This document shows positions 1-7,641 of a DNA stretch of 64,000 nucleotides, piece after piece. The DNA is from Candidatus Poribacteria bacterium (GTDB lineage Bacteria > Poribacteria > WGA-4E > WGA-3G). How positions within the stretch are numbered: position 1 is the stretch's first letter; every line of letters starts with the position of its first letter. A program made the translations under genes and the position numbers. Below the pieces are notes generated by a model, which made no database searches, was not told where the DNA came from, and was given only the letters and a program-made list of their open reading frames with translations. The stretch is from NCBI GenBank assembly GCA_028821605.1, contig JAPPFM010000002.1, forward strand, positions 1 to 64,000, given 5' to 3'.

Positions 1-70
1 CCTTTGCTACGCTATGTCGGATTATTACCGAATTAAATTCTGAAACTTCATTTAGATTGTGTCCCATAAG

Positions 71-95
71 GCGCAAACTAAAAGTTTGCGCTACA
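71..95. repeat. GCGCAAACT palindromic repeat
   Basis: GCGCAAACT and AGTTTGCGC form an inverted repeat around a short A-rich loop. The same core (GCAAACT..AGTTTGC) recurs three times at 62701-62898. It lies just upstream of the first secreted-protein gene. It is one of several short palindrome families scattered through the intergenic DNA of this window. Confidence 0.7.
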
Positions 96-133
96 AATAC
101 AGAACTCACGTTACTAATAAAGAGGAACCTATC

Positions 134-1024
134 ATGTTAAAAAGATTACGTTTCGTTTTAAGTCTACTGCTCATTTTTGGCTTCAGTACAACGCTGTTCG
201 CAGCGGAAAGCAAAGACACCTATTTCCCACACGCACCAGGGAGCTACTGGGTTTACGAAGATCAGGATGGAAATGAATTGACCCGCCGTGCTGTAGAGAA
301 AAAAGAAATTGAGGGTAAGGCGTATCATGCCTTCAGTTATGAACCCACCTTCGAGGATTGGGCAGATTATGACTATCACATCCATCCCAATTTCTACCGG
401 ATCGGTGAGGAGAAGGTCACGTTCTGGGTCGGTGATGAGGCAGAGAAAGCCGTCAAAGCACATCTTACCAAAGAGATGGAGGCTTTTCTGAAATTATTGC
501 AGAAAATGGGGGCACCGTTTATTATGCTCTATAATATTGAGATAGAGGCACAAGATCCGTTTTATGCGCTGCCGATGCCTGTCACCTTCAACGAAAAGTG
601 GAAGGCAACGCAGATAAAAGCCAAAATCACGCTGACACCTGTTCCTCCTCAAGATCCTCCAGAAATCACACTCGAATTCACTATTGTCGAAACAGGGACT
701 GTGGTGGGCAGGGAAAACGTTGAGACACCCGCTGGCACTTTTGAAGACTGTTTGAAAATTGAATACCGAACAGAAACAGAGGTAGCAGCAGTGCCTTCAC
801 CGGAAACGGGATCAGATCCGCCCGGCGAATCCGTTACAACGCTGTGGGTGGCACCGAATATCGGGATTGTCAAGTTTCATCAAAAGGCCGAGGATATTTT
901 TCTGAAAACTATCTCTACGACTATGCCTCCTGAAGTTGGAGCTCTGCCTACAGTCAAGCCCTCTGAATTAAACATAGAATTAAAGAAGTATGAAGTCAAG
1001 CCTGTTGATTCGGGAAGCGAATAA
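134..1024 (+). CDS. secreted YWVYEDQDG-family protein, paralogue 1
   Basis: A 296-residue protein of unknown function. I chose the ATG at 134 over the upstream in-frame start at 59 because an AAAGAGGAA ribosome site precedes it and a clean signal peptide follows (MLKRLRF, then a hydrophobic stretch ending LFA-AES). The mature part opens with the motif YFPHAPGSYWVYEDQDGNE and has a conserved block near the end, TPAGTFEDCLKIEY followed by TLWVAPNIGIVKF. Two full-length paralogues occur here (23239-24096 and 33349-34224). The Cys-containing block and the 'W.A..GLVK' block also appear in domain D1 of the two longer M61-family proteins at 36035-41448. It is probably an extracytoplasmic domain; the function is unknown. 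The upstream gap contains only a palindromic repeat. Confidence 0.85.
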   Translation: MLKRLRFVLSLLLIFGFSTTLFAAESKDTYFPHAPGSYWVYEDQDGNELTRRAVEKKEIEGKAYHAFSYEPTFEDWADYDYHIHPNFYRIGEEKVTFWVGDEAEKAVKAHLTKEMEAFLKLLQKMGAPFIMLYNIEIEAQDPFYALPMPVTFNEKWKATQIKAKITLTPVPPQDPPEITLEFTIVETGTVVGRENVETPAGTFEDCLKIEYRTETEVAAVPSPETGSDPPGESVTTLWVAPNIGIVKFHQKAEDIFLKTISTTMPPEVGALPTVKPSELNIELKKYEVKPVDSGSE

Positions 1025-1206
1025 GCAACTTTCGGTCCATCATCAATCAAACGTCAGAATAACAACAGCCAACGATGTATTATCCTGTTAGGTATTTTGG
1101 GAAATAGCCAGTAATTTTATTCTCCTGAGGTTGCTGTTTGAGAACCAAAACGGCAACTTGGGTTAATATTTGTAGAAGGAGCCTTCTTGTCCCGAATCTT
1201 CGCATA

Positions 1207-1321
1207 ATACCATTTCTAATTGAATACCTTTCAATGTGCATGTAGCATAGACTGTTAGTCTGTGCCACCGTGCCCCTTTCAGAAAAGTTGTTCATGCGAT
1301 ATCTACTTTCAGAAATGGTAT
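1207..1321. repeat. MITE-like element in the 1025-1461 gap
   Basis: ATACCATTTCT (1207-1217) and AGAAATGGTAT (1311-1321) are perfect 11-bp terminal inverted repeats about 115 bp apart. Inside at 1241-1265 is a TGTAGCATAGACTGTTAGTC unit that recurs almost unchanged at 28073-28097. The element is too short to code for a transposase. I see no gene in the rest of the 437-bp gap. Confidence 0.5.
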
Positions 1322-1461
1322 AAGAGGGACAGGAAGGCTTCTTAATGCAGTCGCAAGAGTGGCACCGCTTATCTTCTTGACAAGTGTGCCAGATAGGAAT
1401 AGTATTAAATAACCCCTAATTATCCGATTGGTGAACTGGATACCAACAAAAGGAGTTTCAG

Positions 1462-2349
1462 ATGACAAAGTCCAAGCGGTTCGTCGCTTTTGTGATCTTT
1501 CCGCTTCTGTTCCTATCATTGATTATTCTTGGTCTACTCTCATCAGGAATCAGCCAATCAAGCTCGAGATCAGAAGGGCACAACGTTCATCCTACCGGAC
1601 ATTTAACAGTTGACACAGAGTTCGGTACAATCAATATAGAAACCACAGATCGCAATCACGTCGATATCGCCATCAAAAAAATATGGAGATCAAGAGTGCT
1701 AATAATGCGACCGAAACTTGTCGGGTGGAGGGACGAATTGTTTGAGGATTTTGAAACTACGATTGAATACGAAGGGCTGGATACCCATACCCAATCAAAT
1801 ATCCGAGTCGTGGGAAAATTCAAGCGCGGACGGGAATATTGGCAAGAGGAATTGAAGTGGTTTAAGGTTGAAATTCAAGCGACAGTCCCACGTCAGTATA
1901 ATGTCACGCTCAAGACTGCATCTCGCGGAGATATTCATGTCGGCGACTTGACAGGGACAGTAAAAGCCGAGGCTTTAGGCGGTAATATTTATCTTGGAAA
2001 AATCCAAGACGAAGTCTGGGGAGAAACCGGTGTGAGTGGGAACATTACTCTCAAAGGGTGTCAAAGTAGCGTTAATCTGACAGCCGCTACAGGGGACATC
2101 CGTGCGAAAATGACAATGCAACCACAACATCCATGGACCTTGCAAGCATTGTTAGGCGGTACGATAGATGTCACGCTCGGTCCCCATATTGCTATTGACA
2201 TAGACGCTCAAACCCAAGGAAAAATCTCAAGCGATTTCTCTCTTCAACCTCAAGATGAAATTACAGAAAATCTGCTAAAGGGAACACTGAACGGTGGTGG
2301 ACCCTTACTGAAATTGCACGCCTCTACAGGTGAAATCCGCCTGAAGTAA
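1462..2349 (+). CDS. DUF4097-like beta-strand repeat membrane-anchored protein
   Basis: A 295-residue protein. An N-terminal hydrophobic segment (residues about 6-28, FVAFVIFPLLFLSLIILGLL) is an uncleaved anchor or signal peptide. The rest is rich in short beta repeats of the pattern GxIxVxxLTGxVxAEALGGNIYLGKI and ends STGEIRLK, typical of the DUF4097 right-handed beta-helix-like family of bacterial surface or adhesin-type proteins. AAAGGAG lies 7 bases upstream of the ATG. The family has no settled biochemical role. In other genomes DUF4097 proteins often sit next to sigma/anti-sigma modules; here a sigma factor lies 2.4 kb downstream on the same strand. Confidence 0.75.
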   Translation: MTKSKRFVAFVIFPLLFLSLIILGLLSSGISQSSSRSEGHNVHPTGHLTVDTEFGTINIETTDRNHVDIAIKKIWRSRVLIMRPKLVGWRDELFEDFETTIEYEGLDTHTQSNIRVVGKFKRGREYWQEELKWFKVEIQATVPRQYNVTLKTASRGDIHVGDLTGTVKAEALGGNIYLGKIQDEVWGETGVSGNITLKGCQSSVNLTAATGDIRAKMTMQPQHPWTLQALLGGTIDVTLGPHIAIDIDAQTQGKISSDFSLQPQDEITENLLKGTLNGGGPLLKLHASTGEIRLK

Positions 2350-2445
2350 AAGTAGGCTATAGTAAAATCTGCACTGCCTCCCATCTCCCTGTAGGAGCGA
2401 GCTCCCGACCCAATAAAATTGAAATTTTCCCATTTTTTTAGCATT

Positions 2446-2485
2446 ATGCAACCTTTTTGCACAAAACTGGGTCTTTAATTATAAA
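2446..2485 (+). promoter_or_regulatory. ECF-type promoter element upstream of the selenoprotein candidate
   Basis: TGCAACC at 2447-2453 followed after 17 bases by GTCTTTAATTATAAAGG. The upstream block and spacing match elements at 13592, 13892, 33310 (minus) and 41549 (minus). AAC-type -35 and GTC-type -10 boxes are typical of ECF sigma promoters. The element lies about 70 bases before the ATG at 2550. Confidence 0.5.
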
Positions 2486-2549
2486 GGGGTCAACTTGAAA
2501 TCTCCATCTATGTTCACAATTCACGATAAATCAAATCAAGGAGTTAATA

Positions 2550-4145
2550 ATGAAAAGGAATTGGTTGATTGTCTCAACGTTAGTAATATCGGTTTTGGGG
2601 TTGAACTTAGCCCTTCAAAGCACCGCTGATAAAATAAACATAGAGAATACACTGGATGAGAACGCAACTTTACAAGTGCGTGCCTATTGGGAACCTATTG
2701 CAGATTCAGCACTGGATCTGCCCAATTATTCACCGGAAAATGCAGCCATTTTTAACAACCTGTCACCGGCGCATCCGAGTCAGGAATATGAAGCAGACGC
2801 TTTCACAGCCTTTTTCCCCAACGGAGATGTTACCGTCAGAGACCTATGGGAACTTGATGTTAACGAGGTTGTCCCTCTTCTTCGTCAATTTCACCCCGGG
2901 GCAACTGCTGAAATGCATATAAATCCGGGTGCTTGGTATACGGACGCAAATAATCGTCGTATTGCCGTAAGTGGTATGGAATCGGACGGTGGATTTGCGT
3001 GTCTACGAGCACTGTCGTCCGGTTATGCCGAAATTGTCTTCAGAGTTCATGCGGAATTTCTATTGGATAAGGATGCTCCAGCTTATTTTACGCCAGCGCA
3101 ATTTACTGGACGATTGGTACTGAATCGGAATAGTGGGACGATTCGAGAGTTTTGGCTCTATCTCCCTTCTCGCAATACCAATGTTGACATCAATGCCTTT
3201 AACGGAGCAGATATGGTTTTCGTCCCACGCATGGAACTGATTGGACGGAACGCAGATGATCAGAGTGATATTGTCTGGGAGACTGCCATTACAGAAGAAG
3301 ATACGAAGGCGATGTTGGCAGCTGCCTTCTACAAGTCTGCCGAGATTGAGAGGTTTCCTATTGAAGAGGTTGTTGCACAAGCACAAGCGAAGGATCGCCC
3401 TATTCATGTGCTTCTGACATGGGGTGTATTTGACGATGAATCGTGCTGAGCGAGCGGCAAAAATTTGAGGACAGGTGTCCTCTCCAATTCAAAAATTATA
3501 GGACTTCTCAACGAACAATTTGTCAATGTATTCGTTCTTTTAGGAGACCTGCCTGAATTTCAGAGCGGGACGAAGGGTGAACCGGTAAGTAGATTGGCGA
3601 ACACGATTTCTACAACACTTGAAGAGGCTGTGGCACAACACAAGATAGGGCGCTCGGTAAACACTTTTATACTCTCACCCGAGTTAGAGTTGATAAGTCA
3701 TTTACCCTATCGAAAACCGGGCGAGTCCCATATTGACGTGAAAAAGTACGAAATATTTCTAAAAGATGCTTTGGCGGCACTTGGGAAACACCGCGGACCG
3801 AGTAGTAGTCGACACGTCGCACTCAACGTTCTCGACGTTCAGCGAACCTCAGCGGAAAATGTAATGAACACTTTCGTGGAAGCCTTTAAAAATCTCGATT
3901 CAGAGACAATACGCTCGATGCTTACAGGAGATGCCAGAGAAACATTTGAAAGTGATTTTGAGGATATACCAGACGGTATGCGTCCTCAGATACGTCAAAT
4001 GTTGAGTCAGATGGAGATTGTAAGCAGCGAATATGTGGGTGATGAATTCCACTTCCGATTAAGAGTGCCGACGGCGCAGCCGCCAGAGGTATCTGTTAAG
4101 ATGAAAAAAGTGGAAGGTATCTGGCGCATTTATGATGCTGAGTGA
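2550..4145 (+). CDS. thioredoxin-like protein, candidate selenoprotein (in-frame UGA at codon 300)
   Basis: Read continuously, this gene encodes 531 residues with one internal TGA (3447-3449) in the same frame. The paralogue at 7642-9339 aligns across the break: ...DDESC-UGA-ASGKNLR versus ...DDEACGGSGKGLR. The aligned reading frame on both sides is intact, so this is not a frameshift. Order: signal peptide (residues 1-26), an N-terminal family domain shared with the paralogue, a thioredoxin-like segment (about 280-420) with Cys299 next to the UGA, and an NTF2/SnoaL-like C-terminal domain (about 425-531, ending VEGIWRIYDAE). A hairpin at 3467-3482 has the geometry of a bacterial SECIS. Alternatives are a nonsense mutation (two pseudogene halves) or a separate downstream gene. 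No selenocysteine machinery lies in the window. A start with RBS AAGGAG precedes 2550; no comparable RBS precedes the second half. Confidence 0.65.
3467..3482 (+). other. SECIS-like hairpin downstream of UGA
   Basis: GAGGAC-AGGT-GTCCTC is a perfect 6-bp stem with the four-base loop AGGT. The loop begins 24 bases after the UGA at 3447-3449. Bacterial SECIS elements sit in this distance range and carry a G or GU in a small apical loop (E. coli fdhF has AGGUCU). SelB binding is inferred, not shown. Confidence 0.55.
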
Positions 4146-4193
4146 TTCAAATTTCAAAATTGAATTCTCCCGCTGCTATCCTGTTAGAGGTCC

Positions 4194-4360
4194 CGTAGGT
4201 TGGGTTGAGCGGGATTGAAAATCAAAGGTAGATATTTCAAAATACATCAAACCTGATAGACCCGCGTATGCATAGAGAAATCCAGCGAAACCCAACGTTC
4301 TTTGTGTCAAACAGTACAAACATGGCAGGTTTGTGTTGGGTTTCGCTATCTCGTTGGAGG
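4194..4360 (+). repeat. partial copy of the 24502-24745 inverted-repeat element
   Basis: The sequence from GTAGGTTGGGTTGAGCG through AGCGAAACCCAACGTTC to GTGTTGGGTTTCGCTATCTC matches 24502-24670 with few changes. The distal terminal repeat found at 24729-24745 is missing, so this copy is truncated by about 75 bp. It abuts the ribosome site of the next gene and may supply part of its leader. Confidence 0.7.
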
Positions 4361-4368
4361 TTCTGACG

Positions 4369-4743
4369 ATGTTTAACAGCATTTTTTACGGGCTGAATAT
4401 TATTGTATGGTTGGCACTTGCAGTGCTACTGGTGGTTTTATGTTTTCGGACGAGGTCAAGGGGGTTGATACTCATTAGCGCGATACTCCTTACCAGTGGA
4501 ATGTTTAATTCGATTTTTGAACAAGTCCTTGGTTTATATATAGATCAATGGATAGCGAGTGAAATAGCCGGTGAGCGAGTGTTGAATACGAATATCGGAG
4601 ATTTCCTAATGAGTGTTGCCCTGGTAAAACCCTTGCTATACAGCTGCTTATGTTTGCTTGGTGGCTTCCTCGTTTATAGAGAGTGGCGACTGGGAAAATT
4701 TCGCAACCCTCAACCCGAACAGGTAGAAAAACCCAAAGCATAA
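4369..4743 (+). CDS. small three-helix membrane protein
   Basis: A 124-residue integral membrane protein of unknown function. Three hydrophobic segments are visible: residues about 4-26 (YGLNIIVWLALAVLLVVLCF), about 32-60, and about 80-105 (VALVKPLLYSCLCLLGGFLV). A short charged cytoplasmic tail ends PEQVEKPKA. I placed the start at 4369 because TTGGAGG lies 8 bases upstream and the in-frame extension to 4333 is encoded by the repeat element. It ends 13 bp before the sigma factor gene, so the two are probably cotranscribed. It could serve as a membrane partner of that sigma factor, but nothing in the sequence proves this. Confidence 0.7.
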   Translation: MFNSIFYGLNIIVWLALAVLLVVLCFRTRSRGLILISAILLTSGMFNSIFEQVLGLYIDQWIASEIAGERVLNTNIGDFLMSVALVKPLLYSCLCLLGGFLVYREWRLGKFRNPQPEQVEKPKA

Positions 4744-4756
4744 AGGAAGCACTCCA

Positions 4757-6079
4757 ATGGAAGAAAACGATGTTCAACTAATTCACAAAATTTTGTCAGG
4801 GGACGAAGAGGCATTCGGTGCATTAGTCCGAAAACATCAGAAGAGCGTTCACGCCCTGGCGTGGCGCAAGCTTGGGGACTTTCACCTTGCCGAAGAAATT
4901 ACGCAAGATGCCTTCCTTCGAGTATATAAAAGCCTCTCAACACTAAAAAATCCCAATCAGTTTTCTGGATGGCTTTATGTCATTGTAGATCGACTTTGTA
5001 TTAATTGGATTCAAAGGAACAGATATGTGATGCAATCGCTTGAGGACACACCCGTGGAAGAAATAGAAGAAGCCTCCTATACACATCATGTATCGGAGCA
5101 GCTCGACCTGGAAACGACTGAACAACGGCATAAAATCGTCAAAAGACTTCTGGAAAGACTGCCCGAGAGCGAACGGACGGTGGTGACGCTTCACTATCTT
5201 GGCGAAATGAAAGTGAAGGATATTAGCAAATTTTTGGGTGTTTCGGCGAACACAATTAAAAGTCGGCTTAGCCGTGCGCGAAAACGTTTACAAGCACGCG
5301 GCGAAGAACTTTTGATTAGTGAAGTGCTCAGTAGCGTACAATTGCCCAGCAATTTAACCGAGAACATTATACGAGAAGCCAACCGCATCAAACCTGTTCC
5401 TTCTTCAAATGGCAAACCCATAGTGCCATGGGCGATAGCCGCGTCAGTCGCTATTTTGGCGACACTCACTCTCGGAATAAGCAATAAATATCTATCCCGT
5501 TTCCAGCAACCCTATAGTTTGGAGGCAGTTTCTGCCATAAAGGTTGACATTGTGGAGGCAAGGGTGAAACCCATCATCAAGGCGAAACCTGCTGTGCGAA
5601 CACAACTGGGTAAGATAGACATGTCGGGTAAAAATAGTAGATCCAATCCACAAGTAGACAGCCTCCGAGTAATAGGTGCGCAAACGCAAGAGACAAAAGC
5701 AGAAATAGAAGAGATACAACAAATTCAAACAGAAGTCTTAGACTTTTTTCGGACACCGGAGAGAGAGCATCAGGATTATACCGTTGTAAAAATTGATGCT
5801 ACCGCGTTTGAAGACGGTGGTATGCTAACCATTGACATCCGAGTTGGTAGCGGCAAAGCATCTGGCTCGTTCGATCTGTTCAATGGGACCAGTGAGCTGC
5901 CTACAGAAGGCATACCCAACAACAGACTCGCACATGAATGGGGAATTCCGCCCGGTGGAACAGGGATAATCGCTTATCGGTTCGATCAAGGCAAAGTCTT
6001 TCAATTGGGAGCTACTGGCGATTGGTTCAGTGAGAAAGGGAGCATCAATGCTTTTCATGCACGAATTTCCATTCGGTGA
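4757..6079 (+). CDS. ECF sigma factor with membrane anchor and C-terminal IDATAF domain
   Basis: A 440-residue protein, far longer than a normal ECF sigma factor (about 180-200). Region 2 is at residues about 20-95 (HLAEEITQDAFLRVYKSL...GWLYVIVDRLC). Region 4 is at about 130-185 (LPESERTVVTLHYL...SANTIKSRLSRARKRL). A transmembrane segment follows at about 222-242 (VPWAIAASVAILATLTLGIS), then a linker, then about 100 residues from DYTVVKIDATAFEDGG to INAFHARISIR. That last domain is about 60% identical by eye to the C terminus of the thioredoxin-like protein at 7642-9339. The layout suggests a membrane-tethered sigma factor with an extracytoplasmic sensor domain. Release from the membrane would need proteolysis or another step not visible here. 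The stop codon touches the end of the TnpB element. Confidence 0.85.
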   Translation: MEENDVQLIHKILSGDEEAFGALVRKHQKSVHALAWRKLGDFHLAEEITQDAFLRVYKSLSTLKNPNQFSGWLYVIVDRLCINWIQRNRYVMQSLEDTPVEEIEEASYTHHVSEQLDLETTEQRHKIVKRLLERLPESERTVVTLHYLGEMKVKDISKFLGVSANTIKSRLSRARKRLQARGEELLISEVLSSVQLPSNLTENIIREANRIKPVPSSNGKPIVPWAIAASVAILATLTLGISNKYLSRFQQPYSLEAVSAIKVDIVEARVKPIIKAKPAVRTQLGKIDMSGKNSRSNPQVDSLRVIGAQTQETKAEIEEIQQIQTEVLDFFRTPEREHQDYTVVKIDATAFEDGGMLTIDIRVGSGKASGSFDLFNGTSELPTEGIPNNRLAHEWGIPPGGTGIIAYRFDQGKVFQLGATGDWFSEKGSINAFHARISIR

Positions 6080-6081
6080 TA

Positions 6082-6200
6082 CCACCCACACGCTAAAGCG
6101 TGGGGCTTCGGCTTCGTAGCGACTGCGGTTTTCTCAAAGAGTCCACCGTCTTATTTTCGCTCCACCAGCAGGCAATTCCCTGAAACTCTGAAACGAGTAT
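6082..6200 (-). ncRNA. putative omega RNA scaffold at the 3' end of tnpB
   Basis: TnpB nucleases are known to use an RNA made from the 3' end of their own gene and the right end of the element. The stretch after the tnpB stop ends on the minus strand in the hairpin CCCACGCTTTAGCGTGTGGG, and the flank beyond it would supply the guide. Position and hairpin fit; no RNA boundary can be fixed from sequence alone. The 5' part would extend into the coding sequence. Confidence 0.35.
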
Positions 6201-7333
6201 CAGGCATATCGTGCGGAAACTTTCACGGGTATCCCTGCCTGCAATATGTTTATCGCAGCGTTGATGTCTCGATCGTGGTGTGAACCACATTCGGGGCATC
6301 TCCACTGCCTATCAGAGAGTGTTAGGGTTTCGTTATGATACCCACAATCGGAACAAGGTTTTGTTGTCGCTGTCCATTGATCAACTTGTTTTAGAAGACG
6401 CTTATGTTTTTGACACTTATACTTCAATATCTCAACAAACTGGTAGAAGGCGAGGTCAGAAACTTTACGACCCCACAGCCGTTTCATGCCGTCAAGGTTC
6501 AAAGTTTCAAGGACAATCGTATCAAACTTCTTACAGAGTTCAGATGCGAGTTGCCAATGAAAATCTTTGCGTTGATTGTTTATCTTCCGATAAAGGCGCG
6601 CGAGTTGTCGCACACAATGCCACCACCCGTTAGAACCTTTTTGCTTACGACTCAATGCTTTGTTGAGAGACCGAAGTTTCTTCAAGTTAGTTTTCAGGGG
6701 TTGTGGGTGTTGTATTTTCTCACCCGTGGAAAGTGTCAAATATGCGTCTTTCATACCAAAATCTGCCCCAACACTCTGACCCGTTGTCGGCAGAGGCTTG
6801 GTATCTACAAAATCGGTTATCAGATAAAGCCAATAATCGCCACAGTTATCGCGTTTGATCGTGATACGTTTGATAGTCCCATGAAACTCACGGTGCTTAT
6901 GGAAAGTATAAGGCACTTTATCAAACTGCCACTTATGCGTCTTAGGATTCCATTTACGGAAAGACAGCGTGATACGATTATTTTTCAGACTCCAACCTGT
7001 CTGTTTAAGTGTGATAGACTTGAACTTGTGTTGTTTCTTGATTTTCGGTCTACCGCCAAGTCTCTTGAAAAATCGCACATACGCTGTATCAATGCGTCTG
7101 AGTTCTTCTTGAATCGCTTGGCTCGGCAAAGCGTTCCAATGCGGGTGTGTCGTCCGCTTCAAATCGGTCAAATGCTCACACATGGCAGCATAACCCGCAT
7201 AAGGCAGTCCATCTTTATAGCGTTGACGCTGCCGTCTATGGAAATACACATGCACCTGCCATATATCGTCAAGCAGGTTGCCTATACGTATCGTATTCGA
7301 TTGATCACCGAACTTATATTTATAGGTTTTCAT
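6200..7333 (-). CDS. tnpB: TnpB family RNA-guided nuclease (IS605 OrfB)
   Basis: A 377-residue protein, normal for TnpB. The RuvC-like catalytic residues are visible: Asp in VGADFGMKDAYL (about residue 191), Glu in DTIVLETLNL (about 275), and Asp in HHDRDINAAINIL near the C terminus. A zinc ribbon CSDCGYHN...CPECGSHH separates the last two. The N-terminal helix-turn-helix and the OrfB N domain are present, so the protein appears intact and the three acidic residues are kept. Known TnpB proteins cut DNA at sites matching the omega RNA guide and help keep the element in place. It is oriented against its neighbours and separates the sigma factor from its domain-sharing neighbour at 7642. Confidence 0.92.
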   Translation of the reverse strand: MKTYKYKFGDQSNTIRIGNLLDDIWQVHVYFHRRQRQRYKDGLPYAGYAAMCEHLTDLKRTTHPHWNALPSQAIQEELRRIDTAYVRFFKRLGGRPKIKKQHKFKSITLKQTGWSLKNNRITLSFRKWNPKTHKWQFDKVPYTFHKHREFHGTIKRITIKRDNCGDYWLYLITDFVDTKPLPTTGQSVGADFGMKDAYLTLSTGEKIQHPQPLKTNLKKLRSLNKALSRKQKGSNGWWHCVRQLARLYRKINNQRKDFHWQLASELCKKFDTIVLETLNLDGMKRLWGRKVSDLAFYQFVEILKYKCQKHKRLLKQVDQWTATTKPCSDCGYHNETLTLSDRQWRCPECGSHHDRDINAAINILQAGIPVKVSARYA

Positions 7334-7375
7334 GGACTATCAAGTATCAAGTCTTTAACCCCTGAACAGTGGGTA

Positions 7376-7422
7376 GGAAACCGACACGTTGCCTTGCGAC
7401 AACGCTGTTCATGTCGGTTTCC
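7376..7422. repeat. left-end hairpin upstream of tnpB
   Basis: GGAAACCGACA (7376-7386) pairs perfectly with TGTCGGTTTCC (7412-7422). A nested CGTTG/CAACG stem lies inside, leaving a bulge. It sits 43 bp upstream of the tnpB start on the minus strand, where IS200/IS605 left-end structures are found. Confidence 0.6.
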
Positions 7423-7571
7423 AACTTGATACTCATATTATACAACATTTTATTGGAAATTTCAAGTTTATTTTTCATACAAACCCTTATCTCGCCTACA
7501 TCCCCAACCTAAAGGATGGGGCTTTGGCGAGGGGAGCGGTAAATCTCGAACAGATCCACTTGCTACCCAAC

Positions 7572-7597
7572 GCTGGCGAGGTTTGAACCTCGCCAGC
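7572..7597. repeat. GGCGAGGTT palindrome
   Basis: GCTGGCGAGGTT-TG-AACCTCGCCAGC is a perfect 12-bp inverted repeat. It is related to the GGGGCGAGGT/ACCTCGCCCC family found at 17448, 19852, 24824 and inside the gene at 28216-29520. It could act as a hairpin in the leader of the next gene. Confidence 0.6.
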
Positions 7598-7641
7598 AAA
7601 GGGTGTGTAAATCCTATTCAATCTTGTCCGAGGGTTTCAAA

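Larger units (their letters stand above)
6080..7540. mobile_element. IS200/IS605-type element carrying only tnpB
   Basis: A tnpB gene on the minus strand is flanked by imperfect subterminal hairpins: at 6083-6105 (ACACGC-TAAA-GCGTGGGG) and at 7502-7521 (CCCCAACC-TAAA-GGATGGGG). Both have a TAAA loop and are followed by CTT(C/T)GGC. A larger bulged hairpin is at 7376-7422. There is no tnpA, so movement would depend on a Y1 transposase elsewhere. The exact borders are uncertain. Another copy of the 6080-end sequence stands alone at 18919-18963. Confidence 0.7.

Noticed and set aside
3447-3449. UGA read as glycine or tryptophan through an alternative code
   Set aside because: Many other genes in the window end with TGA at family-consistent places, so a global reassignment does not fit.
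3465-4145. Separate gene starting at 3465
   Set aside because: It lacks a ribosome site and its first residues align in frame with the middle of the paralogue, so it is the second half of 2550-4145.
6404-7429. Long plus-strand open frame across the TnpB element
   Set aside because: It is antisense to tnpB, whose protein has the full set of family motifs; the plus-strand translation has none.
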